A stretch of DNA of 57,753 nt from contig CAAGGT010000273.1 in assembly GCA_900769465.1 (NCBI GenBank), positions 1 to 57,753 on the forward strand. The letters are read 5' to 3'. The position numbers were made by a program, and so were the translations under genes. This document shows, piece by piece, positions 26,021-35,332 of the stretch (positions are counted from its first letter, which is position 1; each line of letters opens with the position of its first letter). The notes under the pieces are model-generated. The model was not told the origin of the DNA. It saw only the letters and a list, made by a program, of their open reading frames with translations, and did no database searches. The stretch is from Bacteroidaceae bacterium (GTDB lineage: Bacteria; Bacteroidota; Bacteroidia; Bacteroidales; Bacteroidaceae).

Positions 26021-27874
26021 ATGAAGGATGTGATACATTTGTTGCCCGATTCTGTGGCAAACCAGATTGCGGCCGGTGAGGTTGTGCAGCGTCCCTCTTC
26101 GGTTGTGAAGGAACTTGTGGAGAATGCCGTCGACGCAGGAGCTACCAAAGTGCAGGTGGTTGTGGCCGATGGTGGCCGCACGCTCATTCAGGTCATCGAC
26201 AACGGAAAGGGTATGTCCGAGACCGATGCGCGCCTTGCATTTGAAAGACACGCTACGTCAAAGATCTCCAATGCCGACGACCTCTTTGCACTCAAGACTA
26301 TGGGTTTTCGTGGCGAAGCCCTTGCTTCCATTGTTGCTGTGGCCCAGGTTGAGCTTGTTACCCGTCGGGCCGATGATGAACTGGGAACCTGTATCGTCAT
26401 TGGCGGCTCAAGACTCGAGAGTCAGGAGCCTGTAGCCGCTCCTGTAGGCAGCAATTTCAAAGTCAAGAACCTATTTTTCAATATCCCGGCCCGCAGAAAG
26501 TTTCTCAAATCGGTGCAGACGGAGCTGAACAATATCATAACCGAGTTCGAGCGTGTTGCCCTTGTGAACTGCAAAGTTGAGTTTTCTCTCTCGCATAACG
26601 GCAATGAGATGATATCCTTGCCGCCCTCTTCTTTCCGTCAAAGGATTGTCAACCTGTTTGGCAAGAGGGTCAACGCCCACCTGATTGAGGTTGAGGTCGA
26701 AAGCACCCTCATAAATATAAAGGGATTCGTCGGCTCGCCCGAGAGTGCGCGCAAGAAGGGAGCGTTGCAATATTTCTTTGTCAATGGCCGCTATATGCGC
26801 CACCCCTACTTTGCCAAGGCTGTGGCCGAGGCTTATGGCGAGATAATCCCGCAAGGCGAGCAGGTACCGTTCTTCCTGTGTCTGGATGTTGACCCATCGC
26901 GTATAGATGTCAACATACATCCTACAAAGACCGAAATCAAGTTTGAGGATGAATCGAATCTGTGGAAGATCATATCTGCAGCTGTCAAGGAGTCTCTTGG
27001 CCGTTTCAATGCAGCTCCGAGTCTTGGATTTGACGATGATGTCATGCCCGAGATTCCCGTAATGGATTTCTCTTCCGACTCAAAGGCACCGGTTTCGGCA
27101 CCCAAAGTGTCCTATAACCCGGGTTATAATCCCTTCAGCAAGTATAAACCTGAATATCGCGATTCCAATGACAATTGGGAGATGTTGTATGGCGGTATCG
27201 ACGGTGGTTCTAAACCTCTTGATCTCTCCCCTTTCGAGGAGGACGAGGTGGATGTCGCAAATGAGTCGGCAATGACGGAGTCCAATCTTGTTCAAGGTTC
27301 CGATTCGGGTTTTGTGCCGATGTCGCAATATAAGGGGCAATACATTCTTGTTCCTGTCAAATCGGGGCTCATGTGGGTACATCAGCGACGTGCGCACATA
27401 AGGGTGCTGTTCGAGAAATACCGTCAGCAGATAAACGAAAGACGCAGTGCTTCGCAAGGGCTTCTTTTCCCCGAGAGGGTAGAACTGACAATGAGTGAGG
27501 CTTTGACGCTTGAAACCGTGTCGGAGGATCTTGTCTCGCTTGGCTTTGACATATCGTCACTAGGCGGCGGGACATTCGCACTGAACGGTGTTCCGGTTGG
27601 TATTGAGGGACTGCAGCCTGTGAAACTGCTGTCCGATATTATACACGGTGCAATGGAGCAGGCGGGTGATGCGCGGGATAAGGTCTGCGACCGGATTGCC
27701 GCTACAATGGCAAGAGAGGTGGCAATTGTTGCAGGTCAACTGCTCTCACACGAGGAGATGGGCGCCCTTATAGATGACCTTTTCAATACATCAATGCCTT
27801 CGCTTACTCCCGATGGCAAGCCCGTTATTCATATAATGAATGATGCCGAAATTGACAGAGTTTTCTTGAAATAG
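26021..27874 (+). CDS. mutL: DNA mismatch repair protein MutL
   Basis: GHKL ATPase that couples MutS to downstream repair; 617 residues. Conserved blocks are ENAVDAGAT near residue 36, DNGKGM near 66, and FRGEALASI near 97. The C-terminal dimerisation domain begins near 430 (QYKGQYILVPVKSGLMWVHQRRAH), after a linker rich in Ser and Asp. The usual endonuclease motif DQHAAxER(V) appears as the altered VHQRRAHIR, so the metal-dependent nuclease is probably lost. Last gene of the operon; no clear terminator follows. Confidence 0.95.
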   Translation: MKDVIHLLPDSVANQIAAGEVVQRPSSVVKELVENAVDAGATKVQVVVADGGRTLIQVIDNGKGMSETDARLAFERHATSKISNADDLFALKTMGFRGEALASIVAVAQVELVTRRADDELGTCIVIGGSRLESQEPVAAPVGSNFKVKNLFFNIPARRKFLKSVQTELNNIITEFERVALVNCKVEFSLSHNGNEMISLPPSSFRQRIVNLFGKRVNAHLIEVEVESTLINIKGFVGSPESARKKGALQYFFVNGRYMRHPYFAKAVAEAYGEIIPQGEQVPFFLCLDVDPSRIDVNIHPTKTEIKFEDESNLWKIISAAVKESLGRFNAAPSLGFDDDVMPEIPVMDFSSDSKAPVSAPKVSYNPGYNPFSKYKPEYRDSNDNWEMLYGGIDGGSKPLDLSPFEEDEVDVANESAMTESNLVQGSDSGFVPMSQYKGQYILVPVKSGLMWVHQRRAHIRVLFEKYRQQINERRSASQGLLFPERVELTMSEALTLETVSEDLVSLGFDISSLGGGTFALNGVPVGIEGLQPVKLLSDIIHGAMEQAGDARDKVCDRIAATMAREVAIVAGQLLSHEEMGALIDDLFNTSMPSLTPDGKPVIHIMNDAEIDRVFLK

Positions 27875-27946
27875 CAGCAGTTGCATTCAGTTTTGACTTT
27901 AAAATTGTTAAAAAAGGTTAAATAAAATCCTAATTACCTGTTCCAA

Positions 27947-27978
27947 TTGTTTCTCAATGTAAATTTTATGTAAATTTG
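27947..27978 (+). promoter_or_regulatory. Promoter for the OmpA-family gene
   Basis: TTGT at 27947-27950, 20 nt, then TAAATTTG at 27971-27978 (exact -7). The start codon is 142 nt further, so the leader is about 135 nt and AT-rich, with an ATACAA/TTGTAT hairpin near 28030. Confidence 0.65.
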
Positions 27979-28120
27979 CAGATATTATGGATAGTGTCTA
28001 TAGGTGTACCGTTTCAGATATTGTCCTAAAAACAATACAATGAGTTGTATGTTTATTAATATGCAGGTTTTTGTAGAGTGAAAAATAGGTATTTATATAT
28101 AAATCTAATTAGTTTTAAGT

Positions 28121-29272
28121 ATGAAAAAATTTATGATTTCACTAGCTCTTGCTAGTTTTGCTATGTTCTCTACTGCACAGGAGACTGTTAGCGAGGTCGT
28201 AGTTCCTACCAAGTCTGACGCGGTGGTTACAAACAGCTTCGGCAGCAACTGGTTTATCGGTGTGAACGGTGGTATCAACCTTTACAACGGTGTAGTTATG
28301 AATGGTGAGAATATCTTCGATCACCTTTCTCCCGCACTCGATGTTTATGTTGGTAAATGGCATACTCCCGGTTTCGGTTGGAGAATCGCTTACCGCGGTT
28401 TGAACATTCAGACATATGAGGAGTTGAGCCATGCGGCATTCATGAACTTCCACTTTGATGCAATGTTCAACTTGTGCAACCTCATCGGTGGTTACAAAGA
28501 GGATCGCGTTTGGAATGTAATCCCTTACGTTGGTGTAGGTTGGGCAGGCCGTAGACCTTTTGAGCAGGAAACATGGTGGAGCAAAGGCTTTACAGGTACT
28601 CTTTCTGCAAACTATGGTATCCTCCAATCTTTCCGCGTTGCAAAGCGTTGGGCTATCAATCTTGAGCTTGCAGGTTCATTCTTCCGCAATGGTTTTAGTA
28701 TCCAACCAGGTGCGCAGGGTCACGATATGATGTGGACAGCGACAGCCGGTGTTACATTCAACCTCGGTAAGGTGGGTTGGGATAACGCTCCTGATGTTGA
28801 GGCTCTCCAGGGTATCTACAACGGTATGATCGACGGTCTCCAGGGTCAGCTCGACGATGCTTTGGCTGCAAACAAGGAGAAGCAGAACCAGATCAAGGCT
28901 CTTGAGGATGCAAACAAGGCTCTCGCAGACGAGCTTGCTGCAGCAAAGAATGTTAAGCCACTCAGCGTTTCTGAGTCAATCTTCTTCAATTTCGGTTCAT
29001 CAAAGATCGCTTCAAAGAAAGAGGAGTTGAACATCAAGGCTTATGCTGAGGCTGCTAAGGCTGCCGGTGCAAAGGTTAAGGTTGTTGGTTTTGCTGACGT
29101 AGTTGGTACAAGCGAGTACAACACCAAGTTGTCACAGGCTCGTGCTGAGGCTGTTGCCGAGATTCTCAAGGCTAACGGTGCTGAGGTTGAGTCAGTTGTT
29201 GGTTACGGTGAGTCTGAGGAGTACAAAGAGCGCTTCTTGAACCGTCGTGCTGTGATCACAATTGCTGAATAA
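28121..29272 (+). CDS. OmpA-family outer-membrane protein
   Basis: Major outer-membrane protein of the OmpA/OprF type; 383 residues. A signal peptide (MKKFMISLALASFAMFSTAQ) is followed by an eight-strand barrel domain (to about 230) rich in Tyr/Trp/Gly. A coiled-coil linker at about 245-285 (ALAANKEKQNQIKALEDANK) leads to the peptidoglycan-binding domain (VVGFADVVGTSEYN, SQARAEAVAEILKANG). Codon use is strongly biased, as in the ribosomal protein genes, which together with the promoter and a strong terminator fits very high expression. It stands alone. Confidence 0.95.
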   Translation: MKKFMISLALASFAMFSTAQETVSEVVVPTKSDAVVTNSFGSNWFIGVNGGINLYNGVVMNGENIFDHLSPALDVYVGKWHTPGFGWRIAYRGLNIQTYEELSHAAFMNFHFDAMFNLCNLIGGYKEDRVWNVIPYVGVGWAGRRPFEQETWWSKGFTGTLSANYGILQSFRVAKRWAINLELAGSFFRNGFSIQPGAQGHDMMWTATAGVTFNLGKVGWDNAPDVEALQGIYNGMIDGLQGQLDDALAANKEKQNQIKALEDANKALADELAAAKNVKPLSVSESIFFNFGSSKIASKKEELNIKAYAEAAKAAGAKVKVVGFADVVGTSEYNTKLSQARAEAVAEILKANGAEVESVVGYGESEEYKERFLNRRAVITIAE

Positions 29273-29295
29273 TTATTGTTCTAGCAGAATATTGA

Positions 29296-29327
29296 TTGAG
29301 CAGGCCTTGTGCCTGCTCAATTTTTTT
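29296..29327 (+). terminator. Intrinsic terminator after the OmpA gene
   Basis: TTGAGCAGGC at 29296-29305 pairs perfectly with GCCTGCTCAA at 29311-29320, followed by seven T. Confidence 0.93.
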
Positions 29328-29432
29328 ATACATTTGGTGGCGTGGCTTGTTGCCGGTTTATGCCCCTTTGTGGGTGTTTGTGGGTGTAAGGTTTAAAAAA
29401 TGCCTGTTTTTTAGAAAATAAACGGCAAAAAA

Positions 29433-29464
29433 TTTGGTGGTTGAAATAATTTGATGTAATTTTG
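29433..29464 (+). promoter_or_regulatory. Promoter for the tRNA-Val pair
   Basis: TTTG at 29433-29436, a 20-nt spacer and TAATTTTG at 29457-29464 match both elements exactly. The first tRNA starts 32 nt after the -7 box. Confidence 0.8.
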
Positions 29465-29495
29465 CATCGCAATTGAGAAACGGTTGCGACATTTT

Positions 29496-29573
29496 GGACG
29501 TTTAGCTCAGCTGGTTTAGAGCATCTGCCTTACAAGCAGAGGGTCGGCGGTTCGAATCCGTCAACGTCCACCA
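29496..29573 (+). tRNA. tRNA-Val(UAC), copy 1
   Basis: Full cloverleaf. The acceptor stem is GGACGTT with AACGTCC, the anticodon stem is TCTGC/GCAGA, and the loop CTTACAA gives anticodon TAC. The T arm carries GGTTCGAATCC. CCA is encoded at 29571-29573. Confidence 0.95.
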
Positions 29574-29583
29574 CTTATTTATC

Positions 29584-29661
29584 GGACGTTTAGCTCAGCT
29601 GGTTTAGAGCATCTGCCTTACAAGCAGAGGGTCGGCGGTTCGAATCCGTCAACGTCCACCA
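29584..29661 (+). tRNA. tRNA-Val(UAC), copy 2
   Basis: Identical to the first copy over all 78 nt, including the encoded CCA. The two are separated by 10 nt and share one promoter and one terminator. Confidence 0.95.
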
Positions 29662-29668
29662 CTACAAA

Positions 29669-29697
29669 GCCTGCGCAAAGCGTAGGTTATTTTTTTG
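29669..29697 (+). terminator. Intrinsic terminator after the tRNA pair
   Basis: CCTGCGC at 29670-29676 pairs with GCGTAGG at 29680-29686 (one G-U pair) around AAA, followed by TTATTTTTTT. Confidence 0.85.
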
Positions 29698-29767
29698 CAC
29701 TTTTTGAAAGGTGTTTCGCCCTACTGGAACGAATTAATGTTTATTTTTTATAAACTTTATCTACATA

Positions 29768-29800
29768 TTGGGTGTTTATGCCTAAAAAGTGCTATTTTTG
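29768..29800 (+). promoter_or_regulatory. Promoter for purB
   Basis: TATTTTTG at 29793-29800 matches the -7 box. TTGG at 29768-29772 is a near -33. The purB start is 28 nt downstream. Confidence 0.5.
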
Positions 29801-29828
29801 TATCTGAAAATATTTTATACACAAAATA

Positions 29829-31175
29829 ATGGAATTGAACATTTTGACAGCCATATCTCCTGTTGACGGACGTTACAGGGGCAAGGCAGAGCCTTTGGCC
29901 GGTTATTTCTCGGAATTTGCTCTAATCAAGTATCGCGTGTTTGTAGAGATTGAGTATTTCATAGCCTTGTGCGAGTTGCCGATCCCACAGCTTGCAGCTG
30001 TTGACAAAGCACTTTTCCCACGCTTGCGCGAAATCTATTCAAATTTCACATTGGAGAATGCCAATCGTGTGAAGGAGATTGAGAAGGTTACAAACCACGA
30101 TGTAAAGGCTGTCGAGTATTTCATTAAGGAGCAGTTCGATGCTATCGGTGGTCTTGACGCCTGCAAGGAGTTCATCCACTTTGGCTTGACATCGCAGGAT
30201 ATCAACAATACCTCTGTACCACGTTCAATCAAGGATGCGCTTGATGAGGTGTACTATCCTTTGATTGAAGAACTGATTGCGCAGCTCAAGAGCTATGCCG
30301 AGGCATGGGCCGAAATACCTATGCTTGCGCGTACACACGGTCAGCCCGCTTCGCCCACACGCTTGGGCAAGGAGGTGATGGTGTTCGTGTACCGTCTTGA
30401 GGCGCAGCTTGCCGAACTCAAGCGTTGCCCAATCTCGGCAAAATTCGGTGGTGCAACAGGTAACTTTAACGCGCATCGTGTGGCATATCCCGGCATTGAT
30501 TGGAAAGCTTTTGCAAACAAGTTCGTGAGCGAGAACCTCGGTTTGCAACGTGAACAGTATACCACACAGATATCCAACTATGACAATCTTGCAGCGCTTT
30601 TTGATGCTATGCGCCGCATCAACATCATAATAATGGATATGGACAAGGATTTCTGGCAATACATATCCAATGAGTTCTTCAAGCAGAAGATCAAGGCCGG
30701 CGAGGTCGGCTCAAGTGCGATGCCCCACAAGGTCAATCCAATCGATTTCGAGAACAGCGAGGGAAACTTGGGTATTGCCAATGCAATACTTGACCATCTG
30801 TCAATGAAGTTGCCTATCTCACGTCTGCAGCGTGACCTTACCGACTCTACCGTACTCCGCAACGTTGGCGTGCCCATGAGTCATATGCTCATTGCTGTCA
30901 AGAGTTCACTTGTCGGTCTGCGCAAGCTGTTGCTCAATGAAACTGCCATTTATGACGAGCTTGACAATTGCTGGAGTGTGTGTGCCGAGGGTATCCAGAC
31001 AATCCTTCGCCGCGAGGCCTACCCGAACCCATACGAGGCACTTAAGGCACTCACACGCACCAACGAGGGTATAAACCAGAATACACTTCTGCAGTTCATT
31101 GACGGCCTTGATGTGCCCGAGAATGTTAAAGAAGAACTCCGTGCAATAACACCGCACACATATACAGGTTTTTAA
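29829..31175 (+). CDS. purB: Adenylosuccinate lyase
   Basis: Cleaves SAICAR and adenylosuccinate in purine synthesis; 448 residues. The superfamily signature is SSAMPHKVNPIDFEN near residue 295, and the active-site histidines appear in RTHGQPASPT near 161-170 and in NHDVKAVEY near 88. The length matches the family. It has its own promoter; the pseudouridine synthase follows after 45 nt. Confidence 0.96.
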   Translation: MELNILTAISPVDGRYRGKAEPLAGYFSEFALIKYRVFVEIEYFIALCELPIPQLAAVDKALFPRLREIYSNFTLENANRVKEIEKVTNHDVKAVEYFIKEQFDAIGGLDACKEFIHFGLTSQDINNTSVPRSIKDALDEVYYPLIEELIAQLKSYAEAWAEIPMLARTHGQPASPTRLGKEVMVFVYRLEAQLAELKRCPISAKFGGATGNFNAHRVAYPGIDWKAFANKFVSENLGLQREQYTTQISNYDNLAALFDAMRRINIIIMDMDKDFWQYISNEFFKQKIKAGEVGSSAMPHKVNPIDFENSEGNLGIANAILDHLSMKLPISRLQRDLTDSTVLRNVGVPMSHMLIAVKSSLVGLRKLLLNETAIYDELDNCWSVCAEGIQTILRREAYPNPYEALKALTRTNEGINQNTLLQFIDGLDVPENVKEELRAITPHTYTGF

Positions 31176-31220
31176 GAAAGGAAATAATTTGGACCGTGAG
31201 GTTCGTAAAATATTTTTTAG

Positions 31221-32444
31221 ATGAATAATTACAAAGACAGGTCTTCGGATGGTCCATCTCCCCGTGGAAACAGGGGCAGAGCTTCGTACAATCCGAACTT
31301 TGACGGCGACAACAGATTGAAGGGTGGTCGTCCGCGTTTCAACAGAAGTGACGAACGTCCTCAATATAATAGAGTGAACAGAGAGGATGTCAACGGTGGC
31401 GAATTCGGTAGCTACAAACAGTTCAAACGTTATGGCAAGGAGAATACTCCCAACCGTTTTGCCGGTGAGAGAGCTCCCCGCAACACCGATGCCGAACCCC
31501 GTTATGGTAACGATGTCCAGCAGGTGGGCCGTGGTTATGGTAAGGGTGGTAACCGTGGCGGTTACAATGCCAATGGCAGCAATGAAAGACCTTTTGCAAG
31601 CAAGTATCCAGCCGATCGCCGTCCGAAATATGGCGACAAAGGTAACCGCAAGGGTGCATATGATCCGAATGCAAAGTACAGCGCCAAGAAACGCGCTGCA
31701 TACCGCGAGACAACCCTTGACCCCAACGCTCCTGTACGCTTGAATAAATATCTTGCAAATGCGGGTATCTGCTCTCGTCGCGAGGCTGACGGCTATATCG
31801 AGGCCGGTCTCATAACAGTCAACGGTGCCATTGTGACAGAATTGGGAACAAAGGTTGTTCCAACCGATGACATACGTTTCAATAGCGAGCGTGTCAATCC
31901 CGAGCGCAAGGTGTATGTTCTCCTGAACAAACCGAAAGATTGCGTGACAACGGTTGATGATCCTCAGGAACGTAAGACTGTTCTCGACTGTCTGCGTGGT
32001 ATAGGCAAAGAGAGAATCTATCCTGTCGGCCGTCTCGACCGTAATACTACAGGTGTACTCCTTCTTACAAACGATGGTGACATGGCTGCAAAGCTCACAC
32101 ACCCCAAGTTTATGAAGAAGAAGGTATACCACGTTACATGCGACAAGAACGTGGCAATGTCCGATATGGACCTGCTTGTGAACGGAATTGAATTGGAGGA
32201 TGGCCGTGTATATGCCGATGAGGTATCTTACGTCAATGATGCCGATCGTTCGCAGATTGGTATTGAGATCCACTCCGGTAAGAACCGTATCGTTCGCCGA
32301 ATGCTTGAGCATCTCGGCTATCGTGTGAACAAACTCGACCGTGTACTTTTCGCCGGACTTACCAAGAAGAACCTGCGCCGTGGCGATTGGCGTTATCTTA
32401 CTGATAAAGAAATCAATATGCTCCGTCTCGGTGCTTATGAATAA
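31221..32444 (+). CDS. RluB/RsuA-type pseudouridine synthase with a long basic extension
   Basis: Makes pseudouridine in rRNA, probably 23S (RluB type); 407 residues. An S4 RNA-binding domain lies at about 172-215 (RLNKYLANAGICSRREAD), followed by the catalytic domain with Asp273 in GRLDRNTTGVLL and the KNRIVRRMLEHLGY motif. The first 170 residues are an extra, low-complexity segment rich in Arg, Gly, Asn and Tyr (for example GRGYGKGGNRGGYNANG), likely disordered and RNA-binding. asnS follows after 37 nt, so a translation operon is likely. Confidence 0.93.
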   Translation: MNNYKDRSSDGPSPRGNRGRASYNPNFDGDNRLKGGRPRFNRSDERPQYNRVNREDVNGGEFGSYKQFKRYGKENTPNRFAGERAPRNTDAEPRYGNDVQQVGRGYGKGGNRGGYNANGSNERPFASKYPADRRPKYGDKGNRKGAYDPNAKYSAKKRAAYRETTLDPNAPVRLNKYLANAGICSRREADGYIEAGLITVNGAIVTELGTKVVPTDDIRFNSERVNPERKVYVLLNKPKDCVTTVDDPQERKTVLDCLRGIGKERIYPVGRLDRNTTGVLLLTNDGDMAAKLTHPKFMKKKVYHVTCDKNVAMSDMDLLVNGIELEDGRVYADEVSYVNDADRSQIGIEIHSGKNRIVRRMLEHLGYRVNKLDRVLFAGLTKKNLRRGDWRYLTDKEINMLRLGAYE

Positions 32445-32481
32445 AAAATAGAGGGTACTCCCTGAAAAATAAGAAACAACA

Positions 32482-33885
32482 ATGAAACCGATAAAACGAA
32501 CAAGGATTTCCGACCTGCTCAAGAGTGGTCAGGCCGGTGTTGAGGTAAACGTCAGAGGCTGGGTGAGAACACGCCGCAGTAGCAAACAGGTAGCCTTTGT
32601 GGCACTTAATGACGGTTCAACCATCAATAATGTACAGGTTGTGATTGACATGGACAAGTTCGACGAGGAGTTCGTGAAGCAGTTCACCACAGGCGCATGC
32701 TTGAGTGTGAACGGTATGCTCGTGGAGTCTATCGGTGGCGGACAGTCTGTGGAGATTCAGGCTACAGAAATAGAACTGCTTGGTGCTTGCGACAATACCT
32801 ATCCGTTGCAGAAGAAGGGCCAGACAATGGAATTCATGCGCACTGTCGCTCACTTGCGCCCCCGTACCAACACCTTCGGCGCAGTGTTCCGCATCCGTCA
32901 CAATATGGCATACGCCATCCACAAGTTCTTCCACGACAAGGGCTTCTACTATTTCCATACTCCGCTTATCACAGCTTCGGACTGCGAGGGTGCCGGCCAG
33001 ATGTTCCAGGTTACTACAATGAACCTCTACGACCTCAAGAAGGACGAGAACGGCAGCATCATTTATGACAACGATTTCTTCGGCAAACAGGCCAGTCTTA
33101 CTGTGTCTGGTCAGCTCGAGGGTGAGTTGGCGGCTACAGCACTTGGCGCAATCTACACCTTCGGCCCAACCTTCCGTGCCGAGAATTCGAATACTCCACG
33201 TCACCTTGCCGAGTTCTGGATGATTGAACCCGAGGTTGCCTTCAACGATATTTTCGACAATATGGAACTTGCCGAGGAGTTCATCAAGTATTGTATCCAG
33301 TGGGCACTCGACAACTGTATGGAGGATATTACATTCCTCAACAATATGATCGACAAGGAGCTTATCGAGCGTCTGCGATCAATTGTGAATACAGAGTTTG
33401 TGCGCCTCAGCTACACCGACGGTATAAAGATTCTTGAGGATGCTGTTGCAGCAGGCCACAAGTTCGAGTTCCCTGTATACTGGGGCGTTGACCTCGCTTC
33501 TGAACACGAGCGTTACCTGGTTGAGACACACTTCAAGCGCCCGGTAATCCTCACCGACTATCCAAAGGATATCAAGGCCTTCTACATGAAGCAGAACGAG
33601 GATGGCAAGACCGTACGTGCCATGGACGTTCTCTTCCCCAAGATTGGTGAAATCATCGGCGGTTCGGAACGTGAGGCCGACTATAACAAACTCCTCCAGC
33701 GCATCGAGGAGATGAATATCCCAATGAAGGATATGTGGTGGTACCTCGACACACGCCGCTATGGCTCTTGCCCGCACTCGGGCTTTGGTCTCGGTTTCGA
33801 GCGTCTGTTGCTTTTTGTGACAGGTATGTCGAATATCCGCGACGTGATACCTTTCCCACGTACTCCAAACAACGCGGAATTCTAA
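32482..33885 (+). CDS. asnS: Asparaginyl-tRNA synthetase
   Basis: Class IIb aminoacyl-tRNA synthetase, 467 residues. An OB-fold anticodon-binding domain spans about 18-110 (VNVRGWVRTRRSSKQVAFVALNDG without gaps in the fold). Motif 2 is near FRAENSNTPRHLAEFWMIEPE and motif 3 is GFGLGFERLLLFVTG. The asparagine-type sequence (AEFWMIEPEVAF) separates it from AspRS. A strong terminator follows. Confidence 0.97.
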   Translation: MKPIKRTRISDLLKSGQAGVEVNVRGWVRTRRSSKQVAFVALNDGSTINNVQVVIDMDKFDEEFVKQFTTGACLSVNGMLVESIGGGQSVEIQATEIELLGACDNTYPLQKKGQTMEFMRTVAHLRPRTNTFGAVFRIRHNMAYAIHKFFHDKGFYYFHTPLITASDCEGAGQMFQVTTMNLYDLKKDENGSIIYDNDFFGKQASLTVSGQLEGELAATALGAIYTFGPTFRAENSNTPRHLAEFWMIEPEVAFNDIFDNMELAEEFIKYCIQWALDNCMEDITFLNNMIDKELIERLRSIVNTEFVRLSYTDGIKILEDAVAAGHKFEFPVYWGVDLASEHERYLVETHFKRPVILTDYPKDIKAFYMKQNEDGKTVRAMDVLFPKIGEIIGGSEREADYNKLLQRIEEMNIPMKDMWWYLDTRRYGSCPHSGFGLGFERLLLFVTGMSNIRDVIPFPRTPNNAEF

Positions 33886-33902
33886 TTCAAGACAGAATAT
33901 GG

Positions 33903-33937
33903 AACAGGACATCCCATCGGGATGTCCTGTTTTTTTA
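33903..33937 (+). terminator. Intrinsic terminator after asnS
   Basis: AACAGGACATCCC at 33903-33915 pairs perfectly with GGGATGTCCTGTT at 33919-33931 around ATC, followed by a T run. Confidence 0.93.
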
Positions 33938-34022
33938 TGCCAAATAAACTTAAAAGACTTTTTATTCTGCAATAAAAATATTATACTCGCGTTTGAATGT
34001 AATAAGGAAAATGTTGAGCATT

Positions 34023-35108
34023 ATGGACAAGAACAGTTATTGCGTGATAATGGCCGGTGGCGTGGGTGCGCGTTTGTGGCCAATGAGCCGCAAGGCTTTC
34101 CCTAAACAGTTTCAGGACCCGCTTGGTTGTGGAAAGACTTTGTTGCAGCAAACATATGAACGTTATTCGCGCATTGTGCCACCTGAAAACATCATAATCT
34201 CCACCAATGTGGATTATACATCAATTGTCAGGGAGCAACTTCCCGATGTTGCCGAGCAGCAGGTGATACACGAACCGGCATTCAGGGGTACGGCTCCAAG
34301 CATTGCCAATCTCGCCTGTCACATCCGTCAGCTTAACCCGTCAGCCAATATCGTTGTGGCGCAGAGCGACCAGCTTGTGCTCAACGAGGCTGAATTTGCC
34401 GGGCTTGTGACCGAAGGACTTGATTTTGTTGCCGAGAACAATAAACTTGTTGTCATCGGTATAAAACCCACCTGCCCCGAGACACGTTATGGCTATATCC
34501 AGGCCGAGGGCGAGCCTGTCTGCGGTGACATATACAAAGTGCGTACATTTACCGAGAAACCGGCCCAGGAGTTCGCTCAGGTGTTCGTAGAGAGCGGTGA
34601 GTTCTATTGGAATACCGGTATATATATCTGGAATGTCCAGACTATCATTGATACAATATCGGAACATCTGCCCGATATGATGCGTGAGCTTGAAACCATC
34701 TACCGCGAAATCCCCGACCGTGACCAGCGCCGCAAACGTGCTTATGAGATATACACGTCGTTGCCCACTGCATCCATTGACCTGAATGTTATGGAGAAGG
34801 CCGATAATGTCTATGTCAGTATAGGTAATTTCGGTTGGGCCGATATAGGAACCTGGGACACGCTTTATGGTTTTATGCCAAAAGACAGTAGCGGCAATGT
34901 GATTATGAACAGCAGTGTGCTGAAATATGATTGCAACAATAACGTCGTAATGTTGCCAAAGGGCAAGCTTGCCGTTATGGATGGCGTTGACGGTCTGCTT
35001 GTGATTGATACGGCTGATGTTCTTATGATATGCCGCAAGGGTTGCGAGGGCGACGTCAGGCGCTTTCTCAATGATGCAAAAATGAAGATAGGAGAAAAGT
35101 TTGCCTGA
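34023..35108 (+). CDS. manC: Mannose-1-phosphate guanylyltransferase
   Basis: Makes GDP-mannose for glycan and capsule synthesis; about 361 residues. The nucleotide-binding motif is GGVGARLWPMSRKAFPKQF near residues 10-28, followed by FRGTAPSIANL, FTEKP and WNTGIYIWN. The isomerase domain of bifunctional ManC enzymes is absent, so it is the short type. The usual PSDH motif reads AQSDQL here. The start at 34023 (MDKNSYCVIMAGG) fits the fold; ATGs at 34011 or upstream are possible, and AAGGA lies just before 34011. It stands alone. Confidence 0.9.
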   Translation: MDKNSYCVIMAGGVGARLWPMSRKAFPKQFQDPLGCGKTLLQQTYERYSRIVPPENIIISTNVDYTSIVREQLPDVAEQQVIHEPAFRGTAPSIANLACHIRQLNPSANIVVAQSDQLVLNEAEFAGLVTEGLDFVAENNKLVVIGIKPTCPETRYGYIQAEGEPVCGDIYKVRTFTEKPAQEFAQVFVESGEFYWNTGIYIWNVQTIIDTISEHLPDMMRELETIYREIPDRDQRRKRAYEIYTSLPTASIDLNVMEKADNVYVSIGNFGWADIGTWDTLYGFMPKDSSGNVIMNSSVLKYDCNNNVVMLPKGKLAVMDGVDGLLVIDTADVLMICRKGCEGDVRRFLNDAKMKIGEKFA

Positions 35109-35290
35109 TTAGCTGTTGCATTGACACCGCAACATATGGGATATTTATGCTTTTTCCCGAACATCTGCCCTGTGTGTTTGTTGATAATGTGCAGCTGCGA
35201 ATGTGTGTCACGTTATACCGGTAGTCTTGCGCTTTTTTGTAAAAATATGTTAAAAATGCAAAGCGCTGTTCGGGTATACACAAAAAGAAC

Positions 35291-35298
35291 TATCTTCG
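35291..35298 (+). promoter_or_regulatory. Probable -7 box for the ferredoxin gene
   Basis: TATCTTCG differs by one base from TAnnTTTG, 35 nt before the start codon. The gap 35109-35332 otherwise shows only a TGTTGC/GCAACA hairpin near 35113. Confidence 0.4.
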
Positions 35299-35332
35299 CA
35301 TCAGGATAATACAAACTTTAAATATTACAACT

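Noticed and set aside
29496..29661. tRNA pair as an attachment site for an integrated element
   Set aside because: Both copies are complete and followed directly by a terminator and purB; no integrase or direct repeat fragment is present.
30906..32522. 538-codon open frame on the minus strand opposite the pseudouridine synthase
   Set aside because: It runs antisense through purB, the pseudouridine synthase and into asnS. It has no recognisable motif and is explained by the codon bias of the plus-strand genes.
35121..35309. Possible 62-residue protein upstream of the ferredoxin gene
   Set aside because: It is Cys-rich by chance, overlaps the promoter region of the ferredoxin gene and has no start context or similarity that I recognise.
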